Assembly: GCA_001873565.1 (NCBI GenBank)
Contig: MNZJ01000037.1
Coordinates: 1-61,622, forward strand
Length of the DNA: 61,622 nucleotides
Reading direction: 5' to 3'
Source of the DNA: Candidatus Peregrinibacteria bacterium CG2_30_44_17
GTDB lineage: Bacteria; Patescibacteriota; Gracilibacteria; UBA1369; UBA12470
Positions 32,298 through 42,315 of the stretch are shown piece by piece. Under the pieces are notes generated by a model. The model was not told the origin of the DNA, did no database searches, and worked only from the letters and a program-made list of their open reading frames with translations. The position numbers were made by a program, and so were the translations under genes. Each line of letters starts with the position of its first letter. The stretch's first letter is position 1.

Positions 32298-34046
32298 TTG
32301 CATATGTTCCACGAATCTTCTGGTAACAAGAAGATAGCTCTGGTGGATCTTGTATCGCTAAAGACTCTTCGACGGATGCAAGATAATTTGGCAAGCGCGC
32401 TAGGTGTAGCTCTTTGTATATATGACGTGTCTACGCATGAGCCGATTATGAAGCGTACTAACATGAGTACTTTTTGCGATAAAGCTCGTGGTCGTTTTGA
32501 TTTTGCCGAGTCGTGTGGCGTTACAGAGAAGGATTTTGAGCAAAAATGTGTAAAGTTCAGAAAACCTTTTGTATTCCAGTGTCATGCTGGCTTGTATGGT
32601 TTTACTGTGCCAATCGTTGTTAATGGATCTGTAGTTGCGTATTTCAAAGGCGGACAGGTTAGGCTGTCTAATCCAGACATAGAGCAGTGCAAGCATAATG
32701 CCGAGAAATACGGTATGGACTTTGATGAGTACCTTGAGGACTATTTAGCTTTGCCTTTGTTTAGTGAAGAGAAATTGGATGCGATGGTTGAACTTATCTC
32801 TGTAGTGTCCAATACGATTTCACATCTAGCTTTGTCTGGGCAGCTTGCCGAGAGTAAAGCTACTGAGCTTGTGCATCTAAACGACTTGCTTGAAAAAGAA
32901 GTGATGAATAAAACGGATGAACTTATGATGTCTGAGAAGCGTTATAGGTCTATCTTTGATAGAGCCTTGGATATTATCTACACCGTTGATGCAGATGGAA
33001 CTATCTCAAATATCAACAATGTGGTCACTCAAGTTCTCGGTTATGCGAAAGATGAGGTCATTGGTCACTCTTTCAAAGATTTTGTATGGGATGAAGATGT
33101 GCAAGTACCACTCGGTTCTTTTTTGGAGCTCAAATCTAGAGCAAGGACTGAGATCAAGGGGCTTCGTTTTAGACTCAAGTCCAAAGCTGGCAAACCTCTT
33201 TTCTTCGAGCTTAATAGCAGGGCTACGTATGATAGCGACGGCGATTTGAAGTATATAGATGGCATTATGCGTGATATCGATAGATCTCTGAAAACCGAGA
33301 ACGACCTAATGATGGTAAAAGAGAAGTATAAAGAACTTTTTGATTCCATGCGCGATGGTGTTTATATGACAGATGAGAAAGGATTTATTAGGGCTTTCAA
33401 CAAGGGTGCTCTGCGTATTCTTGGCTATGACGGAGTGGAGGAAATATTGGGTATGCCTATAACTGATATGTATACGGATTCTGATGACAGAAAAGATTTT
33501 TTGGCGAAGCTTGCAGAGCAAGGCTATGTTGAGGATTATTTGGTCCGTCTTAAGAAGAAAGATGGCACCTCTATATATGTTGAAGCCACTTCCAATGAGT
33601 TGCATGACAAGGATGGTAGGAGGAAGGGTGTTGAGGGCGTATTCCGGGATGTTACTGAAAAAATGGAACTAAAGAAGCAGTTTGAACTCATGCAGAGTTA
33701 TATAACTAATATGATTGAGCATGCTGGTTATGGAATTGTGGGGGTAGGTGCTGACAGAAAAGTCTTTGTGTGGAACAAGGGTGCGCAGGATGTGTTCGGA
33801 TACGAAGCTAAAGATGCGATAGGCCGAGACATAACTTCTCTGGTACCACGAGCTTTTAGGCAGCACAGGTCTCATCTTCTGAAGCGTGTGCTTGATGGTG
33901 AGGTTGTCAAAGACGTAAAAGGAGAGAGAGTCACGAAAGATGGTCAGCGCATCAATATTTCTGTTATGTTGTCGCCGATAAAGGATGCCGGTGGTAGTGT
34001 CATTGGTATATCTGCTATCTCACGAAAGGATTCTGACAAGCAGTAA
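32298..34046 (+). CDS. PocR-PAS-PAS-PAS sensor protein without output domain
   Basis: 582 residues, no membrane segment. Residues ~10-180: PocR ligand domain (LVSLKTLRRMQDNLASALGV, ESCGVTEKDFEQ, CHAGLYGFTVPIVVNGSVVA). A coiled linker follows (~180-212). Then three PAS domains with PAC parts: ~213 (YRSIFDRALDIIYTVDADGT), ~335 (YKELFDSMRDGVYMTDEKGF), ~457 (IEHAGYGIVGVGADRKVFVW). The protein ends right after the third PAC with no kinase, GGDEF or HTH. PocR domains bind small molecules such as hydrocarbon derivatives. It lies 41 bases after tyrS, with recG following. Confidence 0.85.
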   Translation: MHMFHESSGNKKIALVDLVSLKTLRRMQDNLASALGVALCIYDVSTHEPIMKRTNMSTFCDKARGRFDFAESCGVTEKDFEQKCVKFRKPFVFQCHAGLYGFTVPIVVNGSVVAYFKGGQVRLSNPDIEQCKHNAEKYGMDFDEYLEDYLALPLFSEEKLDAMVELISVVSNTISHLALSGQLAESKATELVHLNDLLEKEVMNKTDELMMSEKRYRSIFDRALDIIYTVDADGTISNINNVVTQVLGYAKDEVIGHSFKDFVWDEDVQVPLGSFLELKSRARTEIKGLRFRLKSKAGKPLFFELNSRATYDSDGDLKYIDGIMRDIDRSLKTENDLMMVKEKYKELFDSMRDGVYMTDEKGFIRAFNKGALRILGYDGVEEILGMPITDMYTDSDDRKDFLAKLAEQGYVEDYLVRLKKKDGTSIYVEATSNELHDKDGRRKGVEGVFRDVTEKMELKKQFELMQSYITNMIEHAGYGIVGVGADRKVFVWNKGAQDVFGYEAKDAIGRDITSLVPRAFRQHRSHLLKRVLDGEVVKDVKGERVTKDGQRINISVMLSPIKDAGGSVIGISAISRKDSDKQ

Positions 34047-34086
34047 GACTTTTGTCTTTTTGTTTAAAATGAGTTTTTTTTGTAGT

Positions 34087-36057
34087 ATGTTGATGTCTAT
34101 GCTTGATACTAAATTAAAAGAAGTTCTAAGTACTACGAAAAAGCATCTTTCTATGCTGTCGTCTCTTGGCATCGAAACTGTTCGAGACCTCTTGCTTTAT
34201 TATCCTCGTGCTTATACGGATGAAAGAGAAAGTACGCAGATAATCGACATGAAACTTGCTGATACGAATGTTGTTCAGGGCAGGCTTACTTCGTTCAAAA
34301 TGAGAAAGGGGAGGAATGGCATGTACATTGGAGAGGGGATTATCTCCGATGACACAGGTAGTATCCCCGTTATCTGGTTTAATCAGAAATATCTTGAGGG
34401 AGTTTTGAGAATTGGATCCAGGTACTATTTTTCTGGCAAATTGAAATACGACCGTGGTCGTAGTGTTTTTCATGGGCCTAAAGTTGAGCCTATATCTGAG
34501 GACGTCCTACATACTGGCAGGATTGTTCCTGTTTACCATGAGACCATGGGGCTGACTTCAAAATGGCTAAGGAGCAAGATCTACTCTGTTCTGCATTATT
34601 CTAAGGAATTCAGCGATGATTTGCCTGCTGCTATCAGGACAGAACTTGGTCTGGTTGAGTTGCCTTATGCTATCTCTCATATCCATTTCCCGCCGGACGA
34701 AAGTTCTCTTGAGAAAGCTCGCCGGAGATTGTCTTTTGATGAGCTTTTTTATTTGCAGCTCAAGTACATGAGAATGCGCAAGGCATGGAGGGATGGGTCT
34801 AACTCCCTAGTAATAGAACGTGCTGATGATGACATGAAGTCCTTCGTCGAGAAGCTGGGTTTCTCCCTAACACAAGCCCAGAGACGTACCTTGATAGAGA
34901 TCCTGTCGGACATGGGTAGGGGAGTGCCTATGTTGCGTCTTGTGCAGGGAGATGTCGGTTCTGGAAAAACTGTTATTGCAGCTTTGGCGGCCTTGAATGT
35001 TGTAAAAAATGGTTATCAAGTTGCATTCATGGTGCCAACTGAGGTGCTTGCGAAGCAGCATTTCCAGAAGCTACAGCCTCAATTTGAGAGACTTGGCATA
35101 ACAGCCGAAATTCTGGTGAGTGGGGTAGGTGATAAGCAGGCGATCTATGATCGGCTCAAGTCCGGTGAAATTGGAGTGGTGATTGGTACTCATGCTTTGA
35201 TACAGGAAAAGGTTGAGTTTCAAAATCTTGGACTAGCCATCGTTGATGAGCAGCATCGTTTTGGCGTTGAGCAGCGCAAAAAACTCGCCAGTCATGGTAC
35301 TCCGCACCTTCTTTCTATGACTGCAACTCCTATTCCACGGACTCTCGCTATGATTGTTTATGGCGATCTTGATATATCGATCATCGACGAGCTGCCTCCC
35401 GGTCGCAAAGAAATCATTACACGGATCGTAGAAGACAAGAAACGTGTTGATGCTTACAGATGGATCCGTGAGCAGATTGAAAGTGGTGACCAAGCTTACG
35501 TAATATGTCCTTTGGTTGATGATTCTGATGCTTTGGCCGAAGTTAAATCCGTAAAAGCTGAGTTTGAAAGATTGAACGAAGGTGCTTTCAAAGGCCTTGC
35601 AGTTGGACTCCTGCATGGAAAAATGTCTTCTCAAGAGAAGGATTCGATTATGAAATCTTTCAAAGATGGTGATATTAAGGTGCTGGTTTCCACTTCTGTT
35701 ATAGAAGTGGGAGTCGATGTTGCTAATGCAACAATCATGATGATTGAAGGAGCTGAAAGGTTTGGCTTGGCTCAGCTACATCAGTTCCGTGGACGTGTTG
35801 GGCGAGGAGGCAAACAGTCTTATTGCTTCCTGTTGCCATCCAAATTCACTCCTGAAGGAGTCACACGTTTGATGGCGCTTACCAGGCACCATAGCGGGTT
35901 TGACTTGGCTGATATTGATCTCAGTATGCGTGGACCTGGTGAAATATACGGGACACGTCAAAGCGGCATACCTGATCTCAAGATAGCTTCTTTTGCTGAC
36001 AGCGAACTTATTAAGCTGTCACGAGATATGGCTATGAGGGTTGTCGAGGGACAATAG
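34087..36057 (+). CDS. recG: ATP-dependent DNA helicase RecG
   Basis: About 656 residues from ATG 34087 (34093 and 34099 are also possible). The track start at 33985 lies inside the upstream gene. N-terminal wedge/OB domain (LGIETVRDLLLYYPRAYTDE), helicase motifs GDVGSGKTVIA (Walker A), DEQHRFGVEQR (II), SMTATPIPRTLA (III), then TSVIEVGVDVANATIM and QFRGRVGRGG (VI). The TRG-like region follows (MRGPGEIYGTRQSG). RecG remodels stalled replication forks. The C-terminus is about 20-30 residues shorter than in E. coli. Confidence 0.95.
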   Translation: MLMSMLDTKLKEVLSTTKKHLSMLSSLGIETVRDLLLYYPRAYTDERESTQIIDMKLADTNVVQGRLTSFKMRKGRNGMYIGEGIISDDTGSIPVIWFNQKYLEGVLRIGSRYYFSGKLKYDRGRSVFHGPKVEPISEDVLHTGRIVPVYHETMGLTSKWLRSKIYSVLHYSKEFSDDLPAAIRTELGLVELPYAISHIHFPPDESSLEKARRRLSFDELFYLQLKYMRMRKAWRDGSNSLVIERADDDMKSFVEKLGFSLTQAQRRTLIEILSDMGRGVPMLRLVQGDVGSGKTVIAALAALNVVKNGYQVAFMVPTEVLAKQHFQKLQPQFERLGITAEILVSGVGDKQAIYDRLKSGEIGVVIGTHALIQEKVEFQNLGLAIVDEQHRFGVEQRKKLASHGTPHLLSMTATPIPRTLAMIVYGDLDISIIDELPPGRKEIITRIVEDKKRVDAYRWIREQIESGDQAYVICPLVDDSDALAEVKSVKAEFERLNEGAFKGLAVGLLHGKMSSQEKDSIMKSFKDGDIKVLVSTSVIEVGVDVANATIMMIEGAERFGLAQLHQFRGRVGRGGKQSYCFLLPSKFTPEGVTRLMALTRHHSGFDLADIDLSMRGPGEIYGTRQSGIPDLKIASFADSELIKLSRDMAMRVVEGQ

Positions 36058-36648
36058 ACTTTTCGAATTACACGCCTTGAGTCAAGGTGTCAAGCTTTTG
36101 GTATTTCTGATTTTCATTTTTTTTTAAATTTTTTCTTGTGGTTCTTGTGTTTAACAAAATCCATGCAAATGCATGTAATAAACTGGTTTTTACAAAGTTG
36201 TAATTTGATGGGTAGTCATTGTGAAACGCTTGAAATATTTATGTCTAAAATATGACTTAGACGTATCAAATGCCATGAAAAAACACACAGAGCCTTAAAT
36301 CGACAGTTTTGAGCTTTATGGCTTGTACAAGGGGTTTAGGGCAGGGCGCTAGTGTTCGTATTAGCTAGTAAGTGTATGTATTGCGGATGCCTGATGATTG
36401 TCTGAGACGGTACAGGCCTAAGGTTTGCACAAGATATATTGTGCGGGATTAAGTATGTCGCCCCACCTTCGAATAGATATGACTGATTTTCCTCGTTGTC
36501 ACCTGCTTTCGCAAGTATCGTCATTTCGGCTGCAACTTACCTAGCCCTCTCTCTTTGAATTAGAAAATCACTCCCTTATTCGTCAAACCGTGCCAGGTTG
36601 TTAGATCTGTTAATTTCTGGTATAATGATATGAATTAACTTAAGTTCT
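36058..36648. other. 590-bp intergenic region without a convincing gene
   Basis: A weak hairpin (36072-36090, ACGCCTT/AAGGTGT) lies after recG. From about 36300 to 36540 composition changes to more GC with several hairpins, for example GCACAA-GATATA-TTGTGC and GCCTG...CAGGC. A small RNA is possible. A minus-strand ORF of 62 codons (36336-36524) has no recognisable family. I checked for tmRNA, RNase P and SRP RNA landmarks and did not find them. Confidence 0.6.
36598..36626 (+). promoter_or_regulatory. Strong sigma70-type promoter of the giant gene (TTGTTA-17-TATAAT)
   Basis: TTGTTA at 36598-36603 and TATAAT at 36621-36626 are exactly 17 bases apart, with TGG before the -10. The ATG follows 22 bases later. 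Confidence 0.7.
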
Positions 36649-39600
36649 ATGGGAGGTGCGCAAGGTAACAACAATCCGGCGAAAGGGCTTGAGGCAGCTC
36701 CGGAAGCTGCTCACGAAGCTTTGTCTCCTACGCAGGAGATGGCTACCTTGGCGATGGAGGTTCTCGAAGGAAAAAGCTTGCATTCGCCAGCTTCGAAAAA
36801 AATAGATTCTATTAGTCTTTCTGAGGCTGTTGAGTCTCAAGTTGAGAACTTGAAGCATTTGTATCTGGGTGCCATACTGCTACTTACGTACTTAAAGCAC
36901 TCTGGTAAGCTCGGTACTGGATCTTTTTCCTTAAGTACATTCAGGAATTTATCGGTTCCCAGTTCTGATCTGTCTCCTGAGCAGTTCTCAGCTTTCAAAA
37001 AGCTTAGAGAGATGGCTACAGGCAAAGATTCTGTGGTTTCTTCCTTCTGGAATAGCGAAATCATGAGTCATCTCAGTGATGCGGTCTCTACTGTGTCTGT
37101 TGCCACAACCGCTGCTGTCGACGTTATTACCGGGAAAGAAGATCGAGATGTGCCCGATGGAGAAAGAAGTATGTATGATAAAACCAGAGATTTCGCCAAT
37201 GAACATCCTGTTATTGCAGGCACCGTTGCGCTTGCCGGGGCTATGGCTGTTGGATATGGACTTTTTAAGCTTTGCTCTGCAGCGAAAGAGAAGCTTGGCG
37301 GTAAGAGCAGTTCCCCATCGAGTAGTGCGGAAAGTACGGGTGAGTCTGTATGGAAATGGACTAAGCGTCTTGCGCTTATGCTTGGTGGTACGTGGATTGC
37401 AGGACAGATTTTGGGCCTCGAGGAAGTGCAAAAATGGCTAAAGAAAAAAGGTCTCGATGTTAATGCTAATAGATTCAGCAAGGCGCTTGTGCTGTTTGCT
37501 GATTTTAATGTCTTGGAAGGTATAGAGACTCTCAAACGCGGTGTTCGCGATTCCGAAGAAGAGCGGAGGCATACTGATTTCTCCAATGAATTCGGACTTA
37601 ATAATAGTATCAGTGTTTGGGTTTGCGCTGATGAAAACTGTAAGGATTTGCTTGATATGACTGACGACAGTCATACTTATTCGATTGCGGCTCCTGCGGC
37701 GTTGGCAAATATCCCTTTTATTGGTGCTATATTTACTAACGAAGAACAACTCGAGGATGAACGCAAATTGCGCAAAGGTCTCTCCGGTATGCGTTCTCAA
37801 ATCGAAAAAATACCCGGATGGGGAAAAATGAGTATAGATGAAGTATTGAAACAGCTAGCCAAGAGTGGCGCGGTTGCAGCCCCTGAAGGTCCTAGGGCGC
37901 AGAGGGAGATGTCGGATGCCGAAAGGGCTGTAATTGCTAAGCAAGAAGAGGCCCTTGTGAATCAGCCATCTACGCAGTTCGATAGGCTACTTGCCAGTAT
38001 TGATACCAATCAATCTATCTCTCGCGAAGAGAAGATGGAATTGCTCGCAATGATTGGCGGTCCCGAATCGGAGAATTCCCTACTTAGTGATTTGCACTTC
38101 ATGGAAGATGCAATTCCCGGGATGTGGGATACTTGGAAGAGCAAAGCTTTTGATGTTACGGCTGGAGCCGGCAGTTTGTATGGTGAAGGACAGGCTGGAC
38201 AAGCAATGATTCAGGCTTTTGGCCTGGATATAGAAGATAGGGAGGAGATGGCTGATTTGGTTAAGGCGAGAAAAATGCTCGATGAGAGCCTTGGATCAGA
38301 GATGGAAAGAAGTGAACTTGAGATGGTTAGAGGACTTATACTGGAAGCCGAAGGTTTCCGTGACTTTGTCGAAGGCGTAGGGTCTGGCGATAAATTCGAT
38401 GCAGGTGACCTTACTAAATTCCGATCCTATAAGAAAAAATTTACAGGGCCTGATGGAATTTTCAAACAGGTAAAGCTAGCGAGACAAAGAGCTAGTAACA
38501 CTGAATTCATGGATCAACGTCTTGAATTCGGCAAATGGACTGTCGGAGACCAAGGACAAGCTATGTTGGATTTGTACATGTATTCCCTATTCGGATATAC
38601 GTTGGAGGCTTTTGTCTCGGCTGAGTCGACCGATGCCGACAAAGGAGTTGGCCTTGCACTGACTGTCGGTACTATTACCGGCACCTCTGCCGCTTTGTAT
38701 GCCGTTAGGCATCCTATTGTAGCAGCCAAATCTACTGTTCTTCCGTGGAGGGCTGCCGGATGGAGCAAAGCTAAGTTCCACGAGGCCGTACTGAGCAGTA
38801 TGGCTAGCAGGCTTGAAGCCGGTGCGTATACTGCCAAAGAAGCCAAAGACGCTATTAAATTTTGCGAAAAAATAGAGGATACATATAGTCTGGCAAAAAC
38901 TGGCAGTTATCATATGGTTAGCAAGGAGTCCGGAAAGCCGGTACGTCAACTTGCCACCACCCTAAGGGAAAGATTTGATGCGAGAATTGCAAGTGGCGGC
39001 AACGAGTTCGGCAGAGTTGCAGAAGCTGATAGACTTAGAAGGGCTCTTCGGGCTGGCAGCGCTGAGCATGTTGATTTGGTTGTCAGGCAGATTTCTGAAT
39101 ATACCGGTGTTTCCGATGATGTTATCAGACGTTCTGTAGAAATAGAACTTCAAGCAGGCCACATTGATGACGTTGTAGATGCTATGATGGAAGCACGAAG
39201 AGCATCAGAGGCCGCTGATCAAATTGACGATATAAGTCGAGCTGCCGCTGCAAGGCAGCAACTTGCTGCTATTGGTACATACTTCACTAGGAATGCTGCT
39301 GAGGGTACCGAGATGCTTGTCAGAAACAGAGCATTGGTTCAACTGCTTGCAGGTAATGGAGTAGAGGTGTCGTCTGACGTTGCTATGAGGCTTTCCAGAA
39401 CGTCTCCTTCGCTACTTGGCGCTGTTGATGATCCAACTTTGATTGCTGTCGAAATTGAGAAGCTTAGATCTACGATGAAAGTCAGTGATGCTTCTGAGAT
39501 TGCTTCCAAGGCTAACATGGCTATGAAGGCCGAGAGAGCGCTGCTCGTTCTCAATGTCGTTGTTGATATTTTTACGATAGGGATGTCTCTATACAGGATC

Positions 39601-42315
39601 AAAGACCTCGAAGAAATGATAGCCAATGCCAGTAATCCCGCGATCAGGGATATTTATGCAAACAAACTTTTGCGAGAGCATGCGAATATCGCTTTGTCCG
39701 GTGCCTCGCTTGTAGTCGGGGTTTCTGCGATTGCTTTGCAGAGCAGTGCTGTGGTTGGGGCGCTTGGATCTGTGATCGGATCTGCTGCTGCCGCTTCCGC
39801 TGCCTCCGCTTCTACCGGCGTGGGTCTTGTCTTAATCCCTGTTATCATAGTTGCCGGTGGGGTCATGCATGTTCAAGATGTCATGGACGAAGGTCGTATC
39901 GAAATTGCTCGAGAGAAGGAAGACTGGAAACAGCTCTCCCCTGCCGATTTATATAGGCAATGGGTCACGATGGTAGGAACTAACGATAGCGAAGAACTTA
40001 TCGCTTTCTTTAACTGGAAGAATGTTTGTGCCGGATTCACCGGTATTTCCTATATGGTCGGTGGATACGATGAAAGAGACAAGAGGATGGAAGCTTTTAG
40101 ACAGGAAAAAGTCGTTACGAGGAGGGAGATCGTAGAAGCTCTTACCGAAAAGCAGCTTAAACTATTTGGCGGAGCTGGGGATTTGCTCCTTTCCAGCTAT
40201 GCTATGCAGTACATGGAGGCTACTTTGGGACAAGATTTTGATGCAGGTACTATAGAAATGGCTCGTGAGTCTGTTCAAAACGCAGCGTCTTATGCGCGCA
40301 TGATGGCTGCCCGTGAACATGCAGCCGTAAGGAGAGAGTTCTTTGCCGGCGATACTTCCGAGTATCTTGGGTCTGATTATGCCGTATCATCTCATCAGAC
40401 AAGGTTAACCGCCTTACAAGTGAGTATTTTACCTCCCGCCGCTAGACGTGACTACGAAATGCTTCTTGCTATGACGCCTTACGCGGATATGGTCCCTGAT
40501 GCTACAGTCTTTGACAGTAATGCTGCGGTATTACCTGCTGATTATGATGCTGAGATCGATACTGCTACTGGACTTGATTCCGTGCTTGGTGACTTTGGAG
40601 TTCGCGTCAAGACGCATGCCGAGGCGAGACTTAGATCCGCCGAACATAAACCTGTTTTCGAGAGACTTTTACGGGTTTCCGACTACGTTGTTTTGCAGAA
40701 AATGAATGCAATACAGACTGTATACTCTACAACTGGATCTTACCCTCCAAATGCCGTGATACTTCTGCCGACATTGGAGCTCTATGCTCAGTACAAAGGT
40801 CTTTCTTCGGGCTTTGACGTGAGTTATCCATCTTCAGTTGAAGCTCTAGACAAGTGGTGTTTTGATCTACTGGTTGACCATGCCGTTCCTGCCGGCGATT
40901 TGACGGCTAGAAAAGCAATGATGATTAGGACTGATGAAGAAGTTATGGCTGAGAATGGGGTTTTTGATGATAAATTCCTGTATGTATTACATAGAATTGC
41001 AGTAGAAGTTTTTGGGTATTCAGGCAGTGCCGACGAAGAGTCTATCAAGAGGCTCTACAGTAGTGCTAATGCCAATGTTTTTGGTATCTATTGGGATGGA
41101 GCGCAGTGGGTAGTGCAAGAGGGTGGCATGGAGTCTGATAACGAGCTCCCCCGTGATACCAACCCAGACCAGCTAATATCTCAGCTTCTTATCGAACTTG
41201 AAAATCACGGAGACGATCTATTTGAAGAGACCGGAGACAGCATGTGGGTTTCCAGCAGATCGGAAGAGGACCGAGAGTTTTTCCGAAGGAGTGAGGCCAT
41301 TGCCGCCAAGTATAGAGAGGTAATCATGGCCGCTTCCGAGCGTTACGCGACGGAATCAATAGCCGCTCTCTCTGGTTTTGATGCGGAGGCTACAGCTTAC
41401 ATACAAGAACACGCTACCTGCGATGCTTACGTTGTTTTGCCAGGTTATTTAATTGCAAAAGGCATACAAGCTGGCAAACAAGATCTTGGACTTTTCTCCT
41501 ATAGATATGAAAATGGTGCTGTTGTTTGCTATCAAATGTATGAAGGTTCCGAACTCACGGCTCCTATTGGGAATAAAGTGTCTCGCCTTGAGTCTTTCGA
41601 AGTCGCTGACGCCACAAAGCAATATACTGATGCGATGTATGCCGACTTGGCTCAGGTTCGTGAGACTGTACGCATTTCGGATGACGAGTTTGATATACCC
41701 GCGTCTGTAGATCTTCTTATTGATTCTAAGCGATTAGAAGTTGATACTTTTGTCGCTGGTCTTGCAAGTTTTCCAGAGGCGCAACAAGAGACTATGGCTA
41801 TTTCAAAAGCTTCTGAAATCGATGAATTCAGAAGAGTTGTTGAGCTAAGCGTTCTTACAGAAGCTGCCAGTGGAAGCTTTTGGGCTTTTAGGTGGTCTGA
41901 CGATGTAGATAGTGAGACTGTAGATGAATCTATCCAAGGCAACTTGGCGATGCATCAGACATTCAACTACCACCCTGTTTTGAGAGAGCAGTGGGAGAGC
42001 CTGAGGGACGTTTCCGCCAGTATTAGTAATAACGTTGCCGGAGAGAAGCATTCTGCCGAATATATGCTTTATTTCGACCAGGCCATGTCACTAGCACTTG
42101 TGAAGTCAATAGCTTTGAATCGCAATGTAGATACTGGGAAAATGGAGGTGCAAAGCTGGAAAGGTCTTGATATGGAGCAGTTTGATAGGAATATCGCCGA
42201 AGTTCTTTTGTACGACGAATGGATGAAGGAGTACAAAGGCGAAGACAGTGGCAGTACGTCTGCTGATTTCCGATTCGAGTTCAAAGAGAGCTGCATGGAG
42301 GCTCTGGCTGGCTAA
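36649..42315 (+). CDS. Giant protein of unknown family (1888 aa)
   Basis: One uninterrupted frame, MGGAQGNNNPAKGLEAAPEA onward, with a strong promoter. No signal peptide. Hydrophobic segments: ~185-207 (IAGTVALAGAMAVGYGLF), ~238-256 (LALMLGGTWIAGQILGL), ~668-687, ~964-982 (ALLVLNVVVDIFTIGMSLY) and a long Ala/Gly/Ser-rich stretch ~1013-1072 (GSAAAASAASASTGVGLVLI). Most of the rest is predicted helical and acidic. The C-terminal ~800 residues have no membrane segment. No catalytic motif, repeat or known domain is recognised. The long Gly/Ala hydrophobic stretch is like those in pore-forming or membrane-inserting proteins, a guess only. It ends four bases inside the convergent Elp3 gene. Confidence 0.85.
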   Translation: MGGAQGNNNPAKGLEAAPEAAHEALSPTQEMATLAMEVLEGKSLHSPASKKIDSISLSEAVESQVENLKHLYLGAILLLTYLKHSGKLGTGSFSLSTFRNLSVPSSDLSPEQFSAFKKLREMATGKDSVVSSFWNSEIMSHLSDAVSTVSVATTAAVDVITGKEDRDVPDGERSMYDKTRDFANEHPVIAGTVALAGAMAVGYGLFKLCSAAKEKLGGKSSSPSSSAESTGESVWKWTKRLALMLGGTWIAGQILGLEEVQKWLKKKGLDVNANRFSKALVLFADFNVLEGIETLKRGVRDSEEERRHTDFSNEFGLNNSISVWVCADENCKDLLDMTDDSHTYSIAAPAALANIPFIGAIFTNEEQLEDERKLRKGLSGMRSQIEKIPGWGKMSIDEVLKQLAKSGAVAAPEGPRAQREMSDAERAVIAKQEEALVNQPSTQFDRLLASIDTNQSISREEKMELLAMIGGPESENSLLSDLHFMEDAIPGMWDTWKSKAFDVTAGAGSLYGEGQAGQAMIQAFGLDIEDREEMADLVKARKMLDESLGSEMERSELEMVRGLILEAEGFRDFVEGVGSGDKFDAGDLTKFRSYKKKFTGPDGIFKQVKLARQRASNTEFMDQRLEFGKWTVGDQGQAMLDLYMYSLFGYTLEAFVSAESTDADKGVGLALTVGTITGTSAALYAVRHPIVAAKSTVLPWRAAGWSKAKFHEAVLSSMASRLEAGAYTAKEAKDAIKFCEKIEDTYSLAKTGSYHMVSKESGKPVRQLATTLRERFDARIASGGNEFGRVAEADRLRRALRAGSAEHVDLVVRQISEYTGVSDDVIRRSVEIELQAGHIDDVVDAMMEARRASEAADQIDDISRAAAARQQLAAIGTYFTRNAAEGTEMLVRNRALVQLLAGNGVEVSSDVAMRLSRTSPSLLGAVDDPTLIAVEIEKLRSTMKVSDASEIASKANMAMKAERALLVLNVVVDIFTIGMSLYRIKDLEEMIANASNPAIRDIYANKLLREHANIALSGASLVVGVSAIALQSSAVVGALGSVIGSAAAASAASASTGVGLVLIPVIIVAGGVMHVQDVMDEGRIEIAREKEDWKQLSPADLYRQWVTMVGTNDSEELIAFFNWKNVCAGFTGISYMVGGYDERDKRMEAFRQEKVVTRREIVEALTEKQLKLFGGAGDLLLSSYAMQYMEATLGQDFDAGTIEMARESVQNAASYARMMAAREHAAVRREFFAGDTSEYLGSDYAVSSHQTRLTALQVSILPPAARRDYEMLLAMTPYADMVPDATVFDSNAAVLPADYDAEIDTATGLDSVLGDFGVRVKTHAEARLRSAEHKPVFERLLRVSDYVVLQKMNAIQTVYSTTGSYPPNAVILLPTLELYAQYKGLSSGFDVSYPSSVEALDKWCFDLLVDHAVPAGDLTARKAMMIRTDEEVMAENGVFDDKFLYVLHRIAVEVFGYSGSADEESIKRLYSSANANVFGIYWDGAQWVVQEGGMESDNELPRDTNPDQLISQLLIELENHGDDLFEETGDSMWVSSRSEEDREFFRRSEAIAAKYREVIMAASERYATESIAALSGFDAEATAYIQEHATCDAYVVLPGYLIAKGIQAGKQDLGLFSYRYENGAVVCYQMYEGSELTAPIGNKVSRLESFEVADATKQYTDAMYADLAQVRETVRISDDEFDIPASVDLLIDSKRLEVDTFVAGLASFPEAQQETMAISKASEIDEFRRVVELSVLTEAASGSFWAFRWSDDVDSETVDESIQGNLAMHQTFNYHPVLREQWESLRDVSASISNNVAGEKHSAEYMLYFDQAMSLALVKSIALNRNVDTGKMEVQSWKGLDMEQFDRNIAEVLLYDEWMKEYKGEDSGSTSADFRFEFKESCMEALAG

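Noticed and set aside
33985-34086. Longer RecG start proposed by the ORF track
   Set aside because: It overlaps the PAS gene, and the extra residues are unlike RecG.
36336-36524. 62-codon minus-strand ORF in the gap before the giant gene
   Set aside because: No family resemblance, no start signal, and it lies across several hairpins; not strong enough for a gene call.
36300-36540. RNase P RNA, tmRNA or SRP RNA in the large gap
   Set aside because: A GAGGAAA string on the minus strand and AGGGCAGGG on the plus strand recall RNase P, but they are on opposite strands and other conserved blocks are missing. No tRNA-like ends or tag ORF for tmRNA, and no SRP loop.
37068-42296. Minus-strand ORFs inside the giant gene
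   Set aside because: Ser/Ala-rich antisense shadows typical of a long real gene on the other strand.
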